Source: Thermogemmatispora onikobensis (GTDB taxonomy: Bacteria > Chloroflexota > Ktedonobacteria > Ktedonobacterales > Ktedonobacteraceae). From it: a stretch of DNA of 64,000 bases. This document shows positions 8,950 through 17,626 of this stretch, one piece after another (within the stretch, counting starts at the first letter, position 1; each line of letters opens with the position of its first letter). A model generated the notes under the pieces. The model was not told where the DNA came from, did no database searches, and was given only the letters and a program-made list of their open reading frames with translations. Made by a program: the position numbers and the translations under genes. The stretch spans positions 1 through 64,000 of the forward strand of contig NZ_BDGT01000001.1 in NCBI RefSeq assembly GCF_001748285.1. Reading direction: 5' to 3'.

Positions 8950-10950
8950 ATGCCACTGATTAGTGTCAACAGTCTCGGAAAAGTCTACGGCGCCGAGCGG
9001 CTCTTTGCTGATGTAACCTTCCAGATCAACGAGCAGGATCGCATCGGACTGGTCGGCCCCAACGGGGCCGGTAAGTCAACCTTGTTGAAGCTCCTGGCCG
9101 GCTGTGAGGAACCTGACGAGGGTACCATCCTCGTCGCTCGCGGAACCCGCATTGGTTACCTCTCCCAGACACTCGACCTGCAACCAGAGCGGACCCTCCG
9201 CGAGGAGCTGCTGGCGGTCTTCAACGATCTGCGCTCCTGGGAGCAGGAGCTGCAGGAGCTTGCTCTGGCTATTGCCAACGCTAGCGAGCGTGGGGATGCT
9301 CTTCAACGCGAGCAGTTGTTGCAGCGCTACGCCGAGCTCCAGCTGCGCTTTGAACATGCCGGTGGCTATACCTATGAGCAGCGGGTGCAGCAGGTGCTGG
9401 ACGGCCTCGGCTTCAGTCGTGAGCTGCACGATGTGCCCATTTCTCAGCTCAGCGGCGGTCAGCAGCGGCGGGCTGCCCTGGCGCGCCTGCTCCTCCAAGA
9501 ACCCGACGTGCTCCTGCTGGACGAGCCAACCAATCATCTTGATCTCGATGCCCTGGAGTGGCTGGAGGATTATCTGCAGGCCTGGAAAGGGACCCTGGTC
9601 GTCGTCGAGCATGACCGCTACTTCCTCGACAAGCTGGTGACCCGTATTCTGGAGCTGGCCTTTGGGCGCGTCGAGGAGTATCCTGGCAACTATAGCAAGT
9701 ATCTGCAGCTGCGCGCCGAGCGCTTTGAGCGCCGTCTGCAGGAGTACGAAGAGCAGCAGGAATTTATTCAGCGAACCGAGGAATTTATTCGTCGCTATAA
9801 AGCCGGTCAACGCAGCCGGCAGGCCCGGGGGCGGGAGAAGCTCCTCAGCCGCCTGGAGCGTCTCAATCGCCCCCAGGAATTCCAGGAGCTGCGCTTTGAG
9901 CTGAAGCCCGCGCAGGAAAGCGGGCGCAGTGTGCTCTCTACCCACGGGCTGGTCGTCGGCTATCGTCAGCCTGGCCGCGAACCCCGGGCGCTGGTGCGTA
10001 TGCCCGACCTGGAGATCCTCCGTGGCGAACGTATTGGCCTGCTCGGCCCCAATGGTGCCGGGAAGACCTCGCTGCTGCGCACCCTCATTGGCCAGCTGCC
10101 GCCGCTGCGCGGCAAAGTGGCCCTGGGCCACAACGTCCACATTGGCTACTACTCGCAGACGCACGAGGACCTTGATCCTACTCGTACAGTTCTGGATGAG
10201 ATTCGCGAGGTAGCGGCTCTGAGTGAGGAAAGTGCCCGTGCTTTGCTGGCGCGTTTCCTGTTCGAGGGCGATGATGTGTTCAAGCCCATCGGCAGCCTGA
10301 GCGGCGGCGAGCGTAGCCGCGTGGTCTTGGCCAAGCTGGCATTGCAGGGGCCCAATTTCCTGGTGCTCGACGAGCCTACCAATCACCTTGATTTACCGTC
10401 TCGCCAGTTTCTGGAGGAGGTTTTAGCCACCTTCAGTGGTACCCTGCTCTTTGTCTCGCACGATCGCTACTTCATTGATCGCCTGGCAAGCAGGATCTGG
10501 GTGATCGTTGAGGGCTTGCTGCTCTCCTATGAGGGCAACTACAGTGACTATCGCCTGCGTCTCCAGCACGAGCACGGGCGCTTGCTGGCGCGGGAACGCG
10601 AAGAAGAAAGCGCTCACGGGATCTCTCGGAAGTCGCTCGGTCCAGAGACAGTGCCTGCGGAGGTCAGACCTGACCAGGCCGGGCGGAGTCCCGGGCGCGG
10701 GCGGCGCAGCCGCCGGGTGGGGCAGCCTCGCCCACGCAGTCTGGCCGCGGTTGAGCAGGAGATCGAGGAGCACGAGCAGCGGGTCCACACGCTGGAGGAG
10801 GCCCTCAATGAGGCCGCTGGCAAAGGAGACGTTGCTGAGCTAGAGCGGCTGACCAGCGACTACGAGACAACCAAAGCAGAGCTAGAGCGGCTCCTTGCCG
10901 AATGGGAGCAACTGGCGGCAGACCAGGCTGAGGCTGAGGCCCCCCATTAA
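8950..10950 (+). CDS. ABC-F family ATPase
   Basis: A 666-residue soluble tandem ABC protein with no membrane domain. The first cassette has GPNGAGKST (about 36-44), LSGGQQRR (about 166) and LLLDEPTNHLD (about 187). A P-site-tip type linker of charged helices spans about 250-330. The second cassette has GPNGAGKTS (about 367), LSGGERSR (about 449) and LVLDEPTNHLD (about 471). A basic region and a C-terminal coiled coil (about 595-665) resemble Uup. ABC-F proteins bind the ribosome E site and rescue or regulate translation; some give antibiotic resistance. The ATG at 8950 is chosen because homology starts there (MPLISVNSLGKVYG), yet no Shine-Dalgarno precedes it. Confidence 0.9.
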   Translation: MPLISVNSLGKVYGAERLFADVTFQINEQDRIGLVGPNGAGKSTLLKLLAGCEEPDEGTILVARGTRIGYLSQTLDLQPERTLREELLAVFNDLRSWEQELQELALAIANASERGDALQREQLLQRYAELQLRFEHAGGYTYEQRVQQVLDGLGFSRELHDVPISQLSGGQQRRAALARLLLQEPDVLLLDEPTNHLDLDALEWLEDYLQAWKGTLVVVEHDRYFLDKLVTRILELAFGRVEEYPGNYSKYLQLRAERFERRLQEYEEQQEFIQRTEEFIRRYKAGQRSRQARGREKLLSRLERLNRPQEFQELRFELKPAQESGRSVLSTHGLVVGYRQPGREPRALVRMPDLEILRGERIGLLGPNGAGKTSLLRTLIGQLPPLRGKVALGHNVHIGYYSQTHEDLDPTRTVLDEIREVAALSEESARALLARFLFEGDDVFKPIGSLSGGERSRVVLAKLALQGPNFLVLDEPTNHLDLPSRQFLEEVLATFSGTLLFVSHDRYFIDRLASRIWVIVEGLLLSYEGNYSDYRLRLQHEHGRLLAREREEESAHGISRKSLGPETVPAEVRPDQAGRSPGRGRRSRRVGQPRPRSLAAVEQEIEEHEQRVHTLEEALNEAAGKGDVAELERLTSDYETTKAELERLLAEWEQLAADQAEAEAPH

Positions 10951-10962
10951 GGACCGCCTGGA

Positions 10963-10977
10963 GCCGTGGGCCACGGC
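10963..10977. terminator. palindromic hairpin between convergent genes
   Basis: GCCGTGG (10963-10969) and CCACGGC (10971-10977) flank a single base, between the ends of the ABC-F and caspase genes. It could act as a bidirectional stop, although no T-run is present. Confidence 0.35.
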
Positions 10978-10996
10978 AGTGCCCAGTCAGCCAGGC

Positions 10997-12862
10997 TTAG
11001 CGACGGCGCACGCCACGCAGCCAGCCGCTCAGCAGCCCAACCAATGCCAGCAGCAACGGCAAGACAGCCGCCAGGCCAAGCCAGAGCAAAGCAAATAGGA
11101 TGGCCGTAAAGCCCTGTGGGTTGGCCCCGACCAGTGCCACCAGGCGCGTCCTTCCACTCTGTGTCAAAAGCAGGTAGACTGGCAGCGCAGTAGCCAGCAG
11201 ACTCATCAAGGGGATGGGGAGAAAACGCCAGAAGCCGTCGAAATAGCAGCCGGAGAGCGCATTGGCAGAGAGCACCGCCAGTCCCAGGCCCTCGATGGTC
11301 AACGGGAGAACTCCAGGAACTCCCGGATGGGTGGTAGCCAGCCAGGCCCCAAGCCCCCCCAGTCCCAGGCCGATCGCCTGCAGTAGCAGGCTCATGAGCA
11401 AGGCCCGCCCCCGGCGACGTGCGCCTCGTCCACTCCCGGCAGGACTGCCAGCCGTGCCTGCAGCGCTCGTAGCGGGTGAGGCCGGTCCAGCGCTGGAGCT
11501 GAGCGAAGGCGCGCCAGTGGGCGATGCTGGCGTCTGGGCCACTGCCATCTTGACCAGAATCGCCGACCTGATCGTCTGGGTCTCCGCGTTGTGTGGGTCT
11601 AATGACAGCGAACGTTCTACAGCCTGGAGGGCCTCTTCGAATTGCCCCAGGTTAGCCAGGAGAGCAGCGCGCATGCTCCAGGCCAGGGCGTTGCCAGGCT
11701 CCTGATGCAGCACCTGCTCGACCGCCTGCATGGCTTCAGCAAAGCGGCCCGCGGTCCCGAGGAGCTGCCCCTTAAGAAGGAGTGCCTCGGTATGAGTCGG
11801 CATAAGCTGCAGAGCCTGCTCCAAATGGGAGAGGGCATCAGCGGGCCGTTGCTGCTGGAGCAGGGCCCGGGCCTGCTGGAGCAGCAGTGCTGCCTGCTGC
11901 TCTGCGCCTGGCGCCGCCATCGCCAGTGCTGGCTGCTGAGGAGAGAGTTGAGCGATGCCTGTGGGAGCTTGGGGTGGCTGCAGCATCTGACCCATCGGCT
12001 GAACAGTCTGCGGGGCTGGCCCCGGATCTGCTGGCCACTGTGGTAGACCAGGTTGACCGCTGCCTGGGCCTATGCCGATCCTGGCCGCGGCTGCTGCCGG
12101 CGTCTCGGTCTTCTCTTCGCCTACCAGGACCACTGGCCCGAGCCCCTGGCCAAAGAGCTGCGGACGCTGCTGCTCTCCAAGGCTCTGCTGCAGGTAGAGG
12201 GCAAGGCGCTGAAAAATGATCTGCCCGCTGGTGGGATCTGCTGCTCCCCCGCACAATCCGAGCAAGAGGCGATGGGCCAGCATGCCTACATTCTGTTCCC
12301 CCTGCTCGGGCGCGAACTCGTTCCCGCGACAGGAACAGAGCAGGAAGCGATTGGGGAGCTGCTGCAAGGCGGCCAGGAGCATGGGACCGGGCAGTGGCTT
12401 GCAATCGAAAGGCGAGGCTCGCCGCTGCCCCCAAAAGCGTCCTGTCTGGAAGCAGTCAAGCACACAAACAATGGCCCGCGCCGGGCTGCGCCCGAGCAGC
12501 TGCAGCAGCGTCGTGGCGAGCTGCAAGCCACTGGCGGGCTGCTGATAGAACGTATCTGCCAGCGCAAGATACCCCTCAGCTCGCCCTTCATCGAGAAAAG
12601 CATGCCCGGCGAAATAGAAGAAGAGCGTATCATCGGGACCTGCGACTTGGAGGCAGAGCTGCGTGAGACACTGCTCGATGCGCTGCCGTGTGGCCTGCGC
12701 TCCAAGCAGCAGTTGTACATCAGAGGAATTCCAGCGCCCTCCCCGGCTATTCGTCAGCCAGTGCGCAATGGCCCTGGCATCTGTCTCGGCGTAACGAAGG
12801 GGGTGAAAGCTCCTATCCTGGTACTGATTAATGCCGATCAGAAGGCCCAGGCGTCTGCCCAT
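10997..12862 (-). CDS. caspase-like (C14) protein with TPR repeats and membrane tail
   Basis: A 621-residue protein. The N-terminal caspase fold (1-250) starts LGLLIGINQY, carries the catalytic histidine in FFYFAGHAF (His87) and the cysteine in VCVLDCFQTG (Cys137), both in family positions, so the site looks intact. A glycine/proline/alanine-rich linker follows (about 255-320). TPR-like helical pairs span about 325-445 (repeats with A.....G and P.N/H). The C-terminal part (about 490-615) has around four membrane segments. Bacterial orthocaspases cut after basic residues and are linked to stress and cell death; TPRs suggest a partner. The ATG has AAGGAG upstream. No toxin or sensor gene is adjacent; its target is unknown. 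Confidence 0.82.
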   Translation of the reverse strand: MGRRLGLLIGINQYQDRSFHPLRYAETDARAIAHWLTNSRGGRWNSSDVQLLLGAQATRQRIEQCLTQLCLQVAGPDDTLFFYFAGHAFLDEGRAEGYLALADTFYQQPASGLQLATTLLQLLGRSPARAIVCVLDCFQTGRFWGQRRASPFDCKPLPGPMLLAALQQLPNRFLLCSCRGNEFAPEQGEQNVGMLAHRLLLGLCGGAADPTSGQIIFQRLALYLQQSLGEQQRPQLFGQGLGPVVLVGEEKTETPAAAAARIGIGPGSGQPGLPQWPADPGPAPQTVQPMGQMLQPPQAPTGIAQLSPQQPALAMAAPGAEQQAALLLQQARALLQQQRPADALSHLEQALQLMPTHTEALLLKGQLLGTAGRFAEAMQAVEQVLHQEPGNALAWSMRAALLANLGQFEEALQAVERSLSLDPHNAETQTIRSAILVKMAVAQTPASPTGAPSLSSSAGPASPATSAAGTAGSPAGSGRGARRRGRALLMSLLLQAIGLGLGGLGAWLATTHPGVPGVLPLTIEGLGLAVLSANALSGCYFDGFWRFLPIPLMSLLATALPVYLLLTQSGRTRLVALVGANPQGFTAILFALLWLGLAAVLPLLLALVGLLSGWLRGVRRR

Positions 12863-13111
12863 GCACGCTCCTTACTGCGATAGCAAAGATTGCGGAGTTA
12901 TTGTACGATAAATTTCGCCAGCCTGGAAAGAAATGGCGTACGTCGGTACTTTTGGCAGGGTGAAGGCAAAGGCTGGACTGGGACCGGGCGAGGACAAGCC
13001 AGACCCAGATAAGGTGACTGGCTTGCTCCTCTGCGGTCAACTGGGCCGGAAGCCAATCCGGCGGGCACCTGCTTGCCTCGATCATCTTGCGAGAGGAGCA
13101 TTTGTGTCTCT

Positions 13112-13720
13112 ATGCCTCGTGTGATTGGCCTGACAGGAAATATTGCCTGCGGCAAAACAACCGTGGGCAATATGCTGCTGAAACTGGGTGCAGAGCGCTA
13201 CATTGATGCTGATGCCCTGGTCCACTCGCTCTATGAACCGGGCCAGCCGGTTACGGCTCAAATTGCTCATGTTTTTGGCCCCTCCGTTGTGACATCGGAG
13301 GGGCGAGTTGATCGTCGGACCCTTGGTAATATCGTATTCCGTGATCCCGAGGCACTGCGTCGGCTGGAAGCCATCGTTCATCCAGCGGTTGGCGCAGCCT
13401 TGCTGGGAGAGCTGAGCCAGGTCAGCCCCTCTGGCATCGCGGTGATCGATGCCGTCAAGCTGCTGGAAGGGAAGACGGCTGCGCTCTGTCAGAGTAAATG
13501 GCTGGTCATCTGCTCGCCAGAGCAGCAGCTTCGCCGCCTGATGGAACGCAATCGGCTCAGCGAGGAGGAGGCCCTGGTGCGCCTGCGTGCCCAACCTTCG
13601 GTCGAAGAGCGTCTTCCACTGGTCGACGAGGTGATCGATAACAGCGGCTCACTGGAGGAGACTCGTCGGCAGGTTGCCAGCGCCTTCGCTCGCTTCTGCC
13701 AGCATTTTCCTCCCTTCTGA
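13112..13720 (+). CDS. coaE: dephospho-CoA kinase
   Basis: A 202-residue cytoplasmic P-loop kinase that phosphorylates dephospho-CoA, the last step of CoA synthesis. The N-terminal PRVIGLTGNIACGKTT contains the Walker A loop (residues 9-16). The substrate lid and CoA region show DADALVH, FRDPEALRRLEAIVHP and the VIDAVKLLEG strand. Many homologues have DVPLLFE at this last place; here AVKLLEG replaces it, a modest departure. The ATG at 13112 follows GAGAGGAG (13091-13098); an in-frame ATG 39 bases upstream has no such site. Confidence 0.92.
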   Translation: MPRVIGLTGNIACGKTTVGNMLLKLGAERYIDADALVHSLYEPGQPVTAQIAHVFGPSVVTSEGRVDRRTLGNIVFRDPEALRRLEAIVHPAVGAALLGELSQVSPSGIAVIDAVKLLEGKTAALCQSKWLVICSPEQQLRRLMERNRLSEEEALVRLRAQPSVEERLPLVDEVIDNSGSLEETRRQVASAFARFCQHFPPF

Positions 13721-13778
13721 AGGTGCCAGGTGAGGCGCGCGGCGCGCTCCCTTCCCGCGAAGAGAACAGGAATAGAGA

Positions 13779-13797
13779 GCCGGCCTTTCTGGCCGGC
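13779..13797 (+). terminator. hairpin after coaE
   Basis: GCCGGCC and GGCCGGC form a perfect 7-bp stem with a TTTCT loop, about 60 bases after the coaE stop. There is no T-run, so it may be a weak or factor-dependent stop. Confidence 0.4.
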
Positions 13798-13901
13798 CTG
13801 CTCTCCTGTCAGTCAGACTGCTTTCCTGATGCTGCCCAGCCCAGCCTGGCTATCTGGCCTTGCCCAGGAGCTGCCCACCCAGAGCCGTTAGACCTTTCTG
13901 C

Positions 13902-14087
13902 TTAGAGTTCCTTATCCTGGTTCTCCAGTTTTCGATGAAGCTCTTCGATACGCTCGATCACCTCATCGAGGGTCCGCAGGCCCAGCTCCTCCATGTCCTC
14001 ACGGATTGTCTCCAGAATTTCTAGCATTTCGAGATCGTCATACTCTTCAGCATCAAATTCTTCTTCCTGTTCAAGGTCATCGGTCAT
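13902..14087 (-). CDS. small acidic protein of unknown function
   Basis: A 61-residue protein, strongly acidic in its first half (DDLEQEEEFDAEEYDDLE) and then forming a likely amphipathic helix (EVIERIEELHRKLENQ). It has a good ribosome site, AAGGGAG, before the ATG and a base composition unlike a random frame. I do not recognise the family; the helix could mediate dimerisation or protein binding. It lies between coaE and a lipoprotein gene. Confidence 0.6.
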   Translation of the reverse strand: MTDDLEQEEEFDAEEYDDLEMLEILETIREDMEELGLRTLDEVIERIEELHRKLENQDKEL

Positions 14088-14150
14088 GGTGATACTCCCT
14101 TCTGAAATTGCTGCTCCGGCTCAGCCGGCGGCAGGCGAACCACTTGCCCA

Positions 14151-15506
14151 TTATAGCAATGGGCCCTGGAAGAGAAAAGAGACAGCGCTATCTTGATAGT
14201 TCCAGCCGACCTGAGTGATAGCACCGGTGGTCAGCAAACGGGGAGCGGCGAGGGGTTGACCTTGGGCATCCAGCGTTGCCAGATACAGGCCGTTGCCCTC
14301 GTGAAGAAGGCTTTTTCCCTGCCACCAGAGCCGTCCGCGTGTCAGGAAGACAAGGCTCCGGCTATCGCTCCCCCAGAGGCTATTGGGCACTGGCTGTAAC
14401 AGAGCGCTGACGGCTGGCAGCTGCTCGCCGGCTGCGCTCATCGGCCCCAACGGGGTCCGGTCGCTCAAGAGCAGCTGCTGTCGCCCCGTCTGGATATCGA
14501 CCAGCCAAAGGCTATGGCGTCCATCGAGGAGCAGGAAGCGCCCGTCAGGTGACCAGAAGGGGACGCTATCGATCTCTGCCTGGATGCTCAGGCGAAGGCT
14601 TCCATCGAGGTTGACAATGAGATAGCGGCCATCGGCTGTCGAAGCCAACACTTGCTGCCCACTGCTTGACCAGGCAAACTGTCGGCAGCTACAAGTGAGC
14701 AGCGTCCGCGTCTCACCAGTTGGCTGCTGCAGGATCAAGGAGATCTGACTCGCTGAGCCATTGGGTACCGCAGAGATGGCGTAGAGAAAGGCCGGTTGCG
14801 TCTGGTGTGGCTGCCAGAGGACACGCTCCAGCGTAGCTGGCAGCGGGTGACCGGGTGGCAGCGTGCGCGTGAGCCAGCGCTGCTCAGTGCCAGTGAGGTT
14901 GATGGTGAACAGGCCATGTTGGTCAACTCCCAAGATCCTCCCGCCAGCGTTGCTGAGCGAGGGAATGGCCAGGCTGGCCGGTAGCGTCCGCGTCGCGATG
15001 CCGCCAGGCTGGTCGTTCTGGGCCAATTCCCAACGCAGCAAGGAAGTCTCTCCTCTGAGGGTAAGACGATAGAGAAGGCGGCTTCCCGTGGGGTCCCACC
15101 AGGCGTCACTGATGCGCACGGCGGCACTGGAGAAGAAGATTGGGATGGGCGAGCCACCATCAACGCCAACGGTATTCAATCCGGCAGGAGCATCGGGCAC
15201 CAGCCCGGTCAGAGAGTCTGGTTTAAGACGGCGTCCCGCTGTGCTCGCCGCATAATCACTATCCAGCGTGCGGAACACCAGCAGGTGGTGATCAGGCGAC
15301 CAGCCTACTCCCACCACAGGAGGGGTGTTCTCAACGACTTTGTAGGCGCCGCTGCCGTCGGGATAGATGGTCCAGAGCTGACCATCGCGCACAAAAGCGA
15401 TTTTGGTCGTGCCGCTGTAGCCCGGGCTGCAGGCACTTGGTCCCAGGGCAAGCACGATACAGCTCAGCAGGACCAGAGTCACCATATGCCGCCTGCTGCC
15501 ATTCAT
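14151..15506 (-). CDS. TolB-like beta-propeller lipoprotein
   Basis: A 451-residue exported protein. The N-terminus MNGSRRHMVTLVLLSC with a hydrophobic stretch ends at GPSAC, a non-standard but plausible lipobox with Cys26. The body repeats the TolB/WD40-like pattern of W/F-S-P/S-D/S-G..L turns (GWSPDHHLLVF, WWDPTGSRLLY, AWSSSGQQVLA, FWSPDGRFLLLDG, GSDSRSLVF), indicating a six- or seven-bladed propeller on the outer face of the membrane. No Pal or Tol partners are present, so a ligand-binding or scaffolding role is all that can be said. An internal ATG 21 bases in could also be the start. Confidence 0.75.
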   Translation of the reverse strand: MNGSRRHMVTLVLLSCIVLALGPSACSPGYSGTTKIAFVRDGQLWTIYPDGSGAYKVVENTPPVVGVGWSPDHHLLVFRTLDSDYAASTAGRRLKPDSLTGLVPDAPAGLNTVGVDGGSPIPIFFSSAAVRISDAWWDPTGSRLLYRLTLRGETSLLRWELAQNDQPGGIATRTLPASLAIPSLSNAGGRILGVDQHGLFTINLTGTEQRWLTRTLPPGHPLPATLERVLWQPHQTQPAFLYAISAVPNGSASQISLILQQPTGETRTLLTCSCRQFAWSSSGQQVLASTADGRYLIVNLDGSLRLSIQAEIDSVPFWSPDGRFLLLDGRHSLWLVDIQTGRQQLLLSDRTPLGPMSAAGEQLPAVSALLQPVPNSLWGSDSRSLVFLTRGRLWWQGKSLLHEGNGLYLATLDAQGQPLAAPRLLTTGAITQVGWNYQDSAVSFLFQGPLL

Positions 15507-15751
15507 GCCTCAGAGTATAGCGCTCCCTTCCTTGCTCGTCAACCTTGTCAGGGAGCTGCCGGAAAAGCCGCCCTGCTCGCGCCCCTGAAAGGCGAATCTT
15601 GTATCCCTTTTTGATCACTTCACCGTGTTAGAGATGGTGAGTGTGATTTGTGCCAGCCACCGAATGGGAAAGTAAAGCAGGCTATCGGGCATGAATTGCT
15701 GTTCACTACACTGAATCTTCTTTTGTTCTACTCGAAGGAGGGACACCTATC

Positions 15752-16054
15752 ATGGCAGCAGCTTCGCTTGTGCTCGCGGCCACCTTGAATCCTGGAGGCA
15801 TCATTGCCTGGCTTATCATTGGTCTGATCGCAGGAGCGCTGGCCGGCTTTCTGGTGAAGGGAGGCGGTTTCGGTATCATCGGAGACATCATTGTTGGGCT
15901 GATTGGGGCCTTCCTTGGTGGCCTCATCATGGATCTGCTGGCACCCGGCGCCAGCTTCGGCTTCTGGGGTAGCCTGGTTGTGGCGCTGATTGGGGCCTGC
16001 ATCCTGATCTTTCTTCTGCGCCTCTTCTCGCGTGGGCGCGGCAGCACTGTCTAA
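15752..16054 (+). CDS. GlsB/YeaQ/YmgE family small membrane protein
   Basis: A 100-residue protein of three hydrophobic segments. It has the family pattern GGIIAWLIIGLIAGALAG, then a glycine-rich turn with GDIIVGLIGAFLGG, then a third segment and a basic tail. Members are stress-induced inner-membrane proteins, often annotated as transglycosylase-associated, and their activity is not established. GAAGGAGGG lies before the ATG. A strong terminator follows about 85 bases after the stop, so it is probably transcribed alone. Confidence 0.88.
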   Translation: MAAASLVLAATLNPGGIIAWLIIGLIAGALAGFLVKGGGFGIIGDIIVGLIGAFLGGLIMDLLAPGASFGFWGSLVVALIGACILIFLLRLFSRGRGSTV

Positions 16055-16138
16055 GAGGACGGCGTAGGCTCGCTTGAATGCTGACAGCTAGATTCACTTA
16101 CCAATCAGCAGAGGAGTGAGTCCTGTCTCAATGATCAG

Positions 16139-16190
16139 GCAGGTGCACGAGTAAGCACAAAAGGGCCTTGCTCGTGCACCTGCGTTTTTT
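16139..16190 (+). terminator. Rho-independent terminator after the GlsB-type gene
   Basis: GCAGGTGCACGAG (16139-16151) pairs perfectly with CTCGTGCACCTGC (16171-16183), giving a 13-bp stem with a 19-base loop, followed by G and six T residues (16185-16190). It is the clearest intrinsic terminator in the window. Confidence 0.9.
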
Positions 16191-16230
16191 CTGGTGGCTG
16201 GACCATGCAGCTGTCACCTTCCCGCCGCGA

Positions 16231-17265
16231 TCAGGCAGCCTTGATGCTGGGCAGTGGGTGAGCCACGAAGAACTGCCAGATCACAGCGGTGGCGCTGAGG
16301 GTATGGGTTGTCTTCCCAAGGTAGGGAACAGGGATCAGCGAGCCAGGCCAGGTATGGCCGCCCCCGGCCACCCGGTAGTGGACTACCAGGCCCGGAGCTG
16401 TGCAGTGGGACCATGCTTCGCCGGTGATATCGCTCTGGGTCAAGAAGACCGTAGGTCCTTGCTGGCAGCCATCGCGCCTGGCCCAGTCCTCCAGCCACTG
16501 TGGAATGGGAGGCAGGCCCAGACCTGGCATCCCCTCATAAGGAACAATGAAGTCGCCTGTCCCGTGAATCTCCAGGAGGGGGACGCTCCGCTGAGGGTGG
16601 CAGCCCCCGGGCAGCGGGTAGAAAGCGCCTGCCACAGGCGCGAAGGCCGCGATTTGTGTCGAGAGACGGCAGGCCAGCAAGGCTGTCAAACCGCCTCCAT
16701 TCGACAGACCAGTCGCAAAAATACGCCGCAGGTCAAGGCACCAGTGCCTTTCCAGCGTCTGGAGTAAGTCACTCGTGAAGCGTACATCATCAACGGGCGT
16801 GGGATGGGGGCCATAGGCGTTCCAGCCAGTCTTGCCGTCGGGGGCCAGAACGCCATCGGGATAGACCACCAGAAAATTGGCGCGGTCCGCCAGTGAAGAA
16901 AAACCCGTATAGGTCTCCTGCTGCTGACCATTGCTGCCGTGGCCGTGGAAATTGAGCACGAGAGGCAGGGGCTGATCCGGCTGGTAGCCTGGGGGGATAT
17001 GCAGGCGATAGCTGCGAGTGACCCTGCCTGACTGCAGAGTCGCCACCAGTGTCGTACCGCGGGCGGGGGCGGGTTGTCCGCAGCCTTGACTCTTCTGACT
17101 CGCCCCCGTTGGAGCCGTTGTCGCCTGGCTATTGTGGTTGCTCTCCGGGCTCCCACTGCCACTGAGGTTGTCTGAAGCATTGTTGCCGTGGCAGCCGCTC
17201 AGCAGCACCAGCAAGAGGAAAATCACCCACGCCACACGGGTACCCCTCCAACGAGCTTCTTGCAT
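16231..17265 (-). CDS. LpqC-like esterase lipoprotein (PHB depolymerase/CE1 family)
   Basis: A 344-residue secreted lipoprotein: a hydrophobic stretch ends in LLSGC (Cys25), then a low-complexity linker to about residue 65. The alpha/beta-hydrolase domain has an oxyanion strand VLNFHGHGSNG, nucleophile elbow GLSNGGG, acid in HGTGDFIVPY and histidine in GGGHTWPG, the layout of LpqC, feruloyl esterases and PHB depolymerases. It would hydrolyse esters outside the cell, possibly on plant polymers, but the substrate is not determined. ATG at 17265 is chosen since AAAGGAG sits seven bases before it; an upstream in-frame ATG would place that site inside the gene. Confidence 0.85.
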   Translation of the reverse strand: MQEARWRGTRVAWVIFLLLVLLSGCHGNNASDNLSGSGSPESNHNSQATTAPTGASQKSQGCGQPAPARGTTLVATLQSGRVTRSYRLHIPPGYQPDQPLPLVLNFHGHGSNGQQQETYTGFSSLADRANFLVVYPDGVLAPDGKTGWNAYGPHPTPVDDVRFTSDLLQTLERHWCLDLRRIFATGLSNGGGLTALLACRLSTQIAAFAPVAGAFYPLPGGCHPQRSVPLLEIHGTGDFIVPYEGMPGLGLPPIPQWLEDWARRDGCQQGPTVFLTQSDITGEAWSHCTAPGLVVHYRVAGGGHTWPGSLIPVPYLGKTTHTLSATAVIWQFFVAHPLPSIKAA

Positions 17266-17455
17266 CAGGGTTGCTCCTTTATCTTGAGTTCTCATAGGGG
17301 GGAGCGCGGGGCGGCCTTCTCTGCCACTCCCCTTAGAAAAGACGCTCCAGCCGGCTTCATCTGGCGAATGCCTTGGGCAATCTTGCTAGCCTCTGCCTCC
17401 GCTCACCCCCGGCTCGACCGGACTGAGGCCAGTCTCGCTTGTCCCCCCTTGTCTG

Positions 17456-17485
17456 TTAGCAGGAAAGCAAGCAAAGAATTATAAT
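17456..17485 (+). promoter_or_regulatory. promoter for the KdpD-like kinase operon
   Basis: TTAGCA (17456-17461), an 18-base spacer and a perfect TATAAT (17480-17485). Transcription would begin near 17491. The remainder of 17266-17626 shows no other gene. Confidence 0.5.
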
Positions 17486-17626
17486 AAAGGGAAGCGTCAA
17501 GCAGGGAGAGATCGCTCCCTGCTCCCAATGGAGGAACGGGAGCTGTATCCCGGTCCGGCCCTGCCCTGGTTGGTTAGCTCCGGGGGCCGTGGCTGCGCCG
17601 GGTGCAGAGCAAGGGGCATCGCGACC

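Noticed and set aside
9076-10386. 436-codon frame on the minus strand
   Set aside because: It is the shadow of the ABC-F gene, which has all family motifs.
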